Source of the DNA: Clostridia bacterium
GTDB taxonomy: Bacteria; Bacillota_A; Clostridia; Oscillospirales; CAG-272
DNA length: 6,628 bases
NCBI GenBank assembly: GCA_017457545.1
Contig: JAFTHF010000305.1
Coordinates: 1 to 6,628 of the forward strand
Reading direction: 5' to 3'
Within the stretch, counting starts at the first letter, position 1. The number at the start of each line of letters is the position of its first letter. Below are positions 5,977 through 6,628 of this stretch, piece by piece. The notes beneath the pieces were generated by a model. The model was not told the origin of the DNA. It made no database searches and saw nothing but the letters and a program-made list of their open reading frames with translations. The position numbers and the translations under genes were made by a program.

Positions 5977-6628
5977 TTAGCCTACAAATTCTGCTACGCA
6001 ACGGCGATATGCTGCAACAGGATCCTCTGCTGCTGTAATAGGTCTGCCTACTACAATGTAGTCAGAGCCGATCTTCTTAGCCTCAGCAGGTGTCATAACT
6101 CTTACCTGATCACCCTTGTCGCCATCAGCAAAGCGAACACCGGGAGTAACTGTAACGAAGTCGTTACCACAGGTAGCGTGTACCTTTTCAGCCTCAAGGG
6201 GTGAGCAAACTATACCTGCAAGGCCTGCCTTTTTAGCATTCATTGCATAGTGCATAACAACCTTATCCATAGGCTCATTGATGAGAAGGTCATCTCTCAT
6301 TCTTTCCTCACTTGTGGAGGTAAGCTGAGTTACTGCGATAAGCAAGGGGCATGTGCCGTCGGGACGTATAAGACCCTCAAGTGCTGCCTCCATCATAGCA
6401 ATAGTGCCTGATGCGTGTACATTAGTCATATCTACATCAAGACGGGAGAGAACTGCCATTGCCTTTTTAACTGTGTTGGGGATATCGTGAAGCTTAAGGT
6501 CGAGGAATATCTTATGTCCACGTCTCTTAATTTCTCTTACAATAGCGGGTCCCTCTGCGTTGAAAAGCTCCATGCCGATTTTTACAAAGGGCTTTTCGTC
6601 CTGGAATTTGTCAAGGAAGTTAAATACC
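5977..6628 (-). CDS. pyrF: Orotidine 5'-phosphate decarboxylase, 5' end beyond the window
   Basis: Decarboxylates OMP to UMP, the last step of UMP synthesis. The reading frame runs open to the right edge; 217 codons are visible, so roughly 20-30 N-terminal residues are missing compared with about 240 in B. subtilis. The methionine at 6571-6573 is internal, because the upstream in-frame residues [18 protein letters not shown] continue the family pattern and include the conserved lysine (6580-6582). Other landmarks are [13 protein letters not shown] with the Asp/Lys/Asp catalytic set (D at 6499-6501, D at 6484-6486), [20 protein letters not shown], and VVGRPIT with the phosphate-binding Arg (6043-6045). 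This is the short (group I) type. The first active-site Asp of the barrel must lie off the window. It is the first visible gene of the pyr operon; further pyr or car genes may precede it. Confidence 0.95.
   Translation of the reverse strand, partial: VFNFLDKFQDEKPFVKIGMELFNAEGPAIVREIKRRGHKIFLDLKLHDIPNTVKKAMAVLSRLDVDMTNVHASGTIAMMEAALEGLIRPDGTCPLLIAVTQLTSTSEERMRDDLLINEPMDKVVMHYAMNAKKAGLAGIVCSPLEAEKVHATCGNDFVTVTPGVRFADGDKGDQVRVMTPAEAKKIGSDYIVVGRPITAAEDPVAAYRRCVAEFVG

Noticed and set aside
6571..6573. Start of pyrF at this ATG
   Set aside because: In-frame codons upstream continue the conserved OMP decarboxylase sequence (PFVKIG) to the window edge, and no ribosome site precedes this ATG.

Overview
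The window carries seven protein genes, all on the minus strand, so transcription runs from high to low coordinates. Gene content and style point to an anaerobic, low-to-moderate GC Firmicute of the Clostridia, plausibly a gut or rumen species: strong AGGAG-type ribosome sites, AT-rich sigma-A promoters, hairpin plus U-tract terminators, and a pyrB-pyrI pair. This taxonomic placement is inference.

Right part (3944-6628): the distal end of a de novo pyrimidine operon in the order pyrF (5' end cut by the window edge), pyrE, pyrB, pyrI. Spacers are 23 and 16 bases, and pyrB-pyrI overlap as ATGA. PyrB and PyrI form aspartate carbamoyltransferase (committed step, with an allosteric regulatory chain). 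PyrE and PyrF convert orotate to OMP and then UMP. A hairpin at 3915-3940 closes the operon.

Middle (2450-3885): a single-gene unit for an 11-helix sodium-coupled amino-acid symporter of the NSS/SNF (LeuT/MhsT-like) family. It has a clear promoter whose spacer holds a perfect 16-base palindrome, and a strong terminator. A second, weaker hairpin at 2351-2373 follows before the next promoter.

Left part (964-2343): a two-gene unit with a near-consensus promoter, encoding a cytoplasmic SGNH/GDSL-type hydrolase with an unassigned N-terminal domain and a small DUF1653 protein joined to it by a TGATG stop/start overlap. A terminator follows at 935-960. The leftmost gene (3-800) is pyruvate kinase with its own promoter; its 3' part lies outside the window.

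No gene-free stretch exceeds 300 bases. I see no mobile element, CRISPR array, tRNA/rRNA or prophage gene. The window is mostly ordinary housekeeping DNA and I do not see an undescribed multi-gene system. The points most worth a second look are the palindrome inside the symporter promoter, the atypical block V of the SGNH hydrolase, and its coupling to DUF1653.
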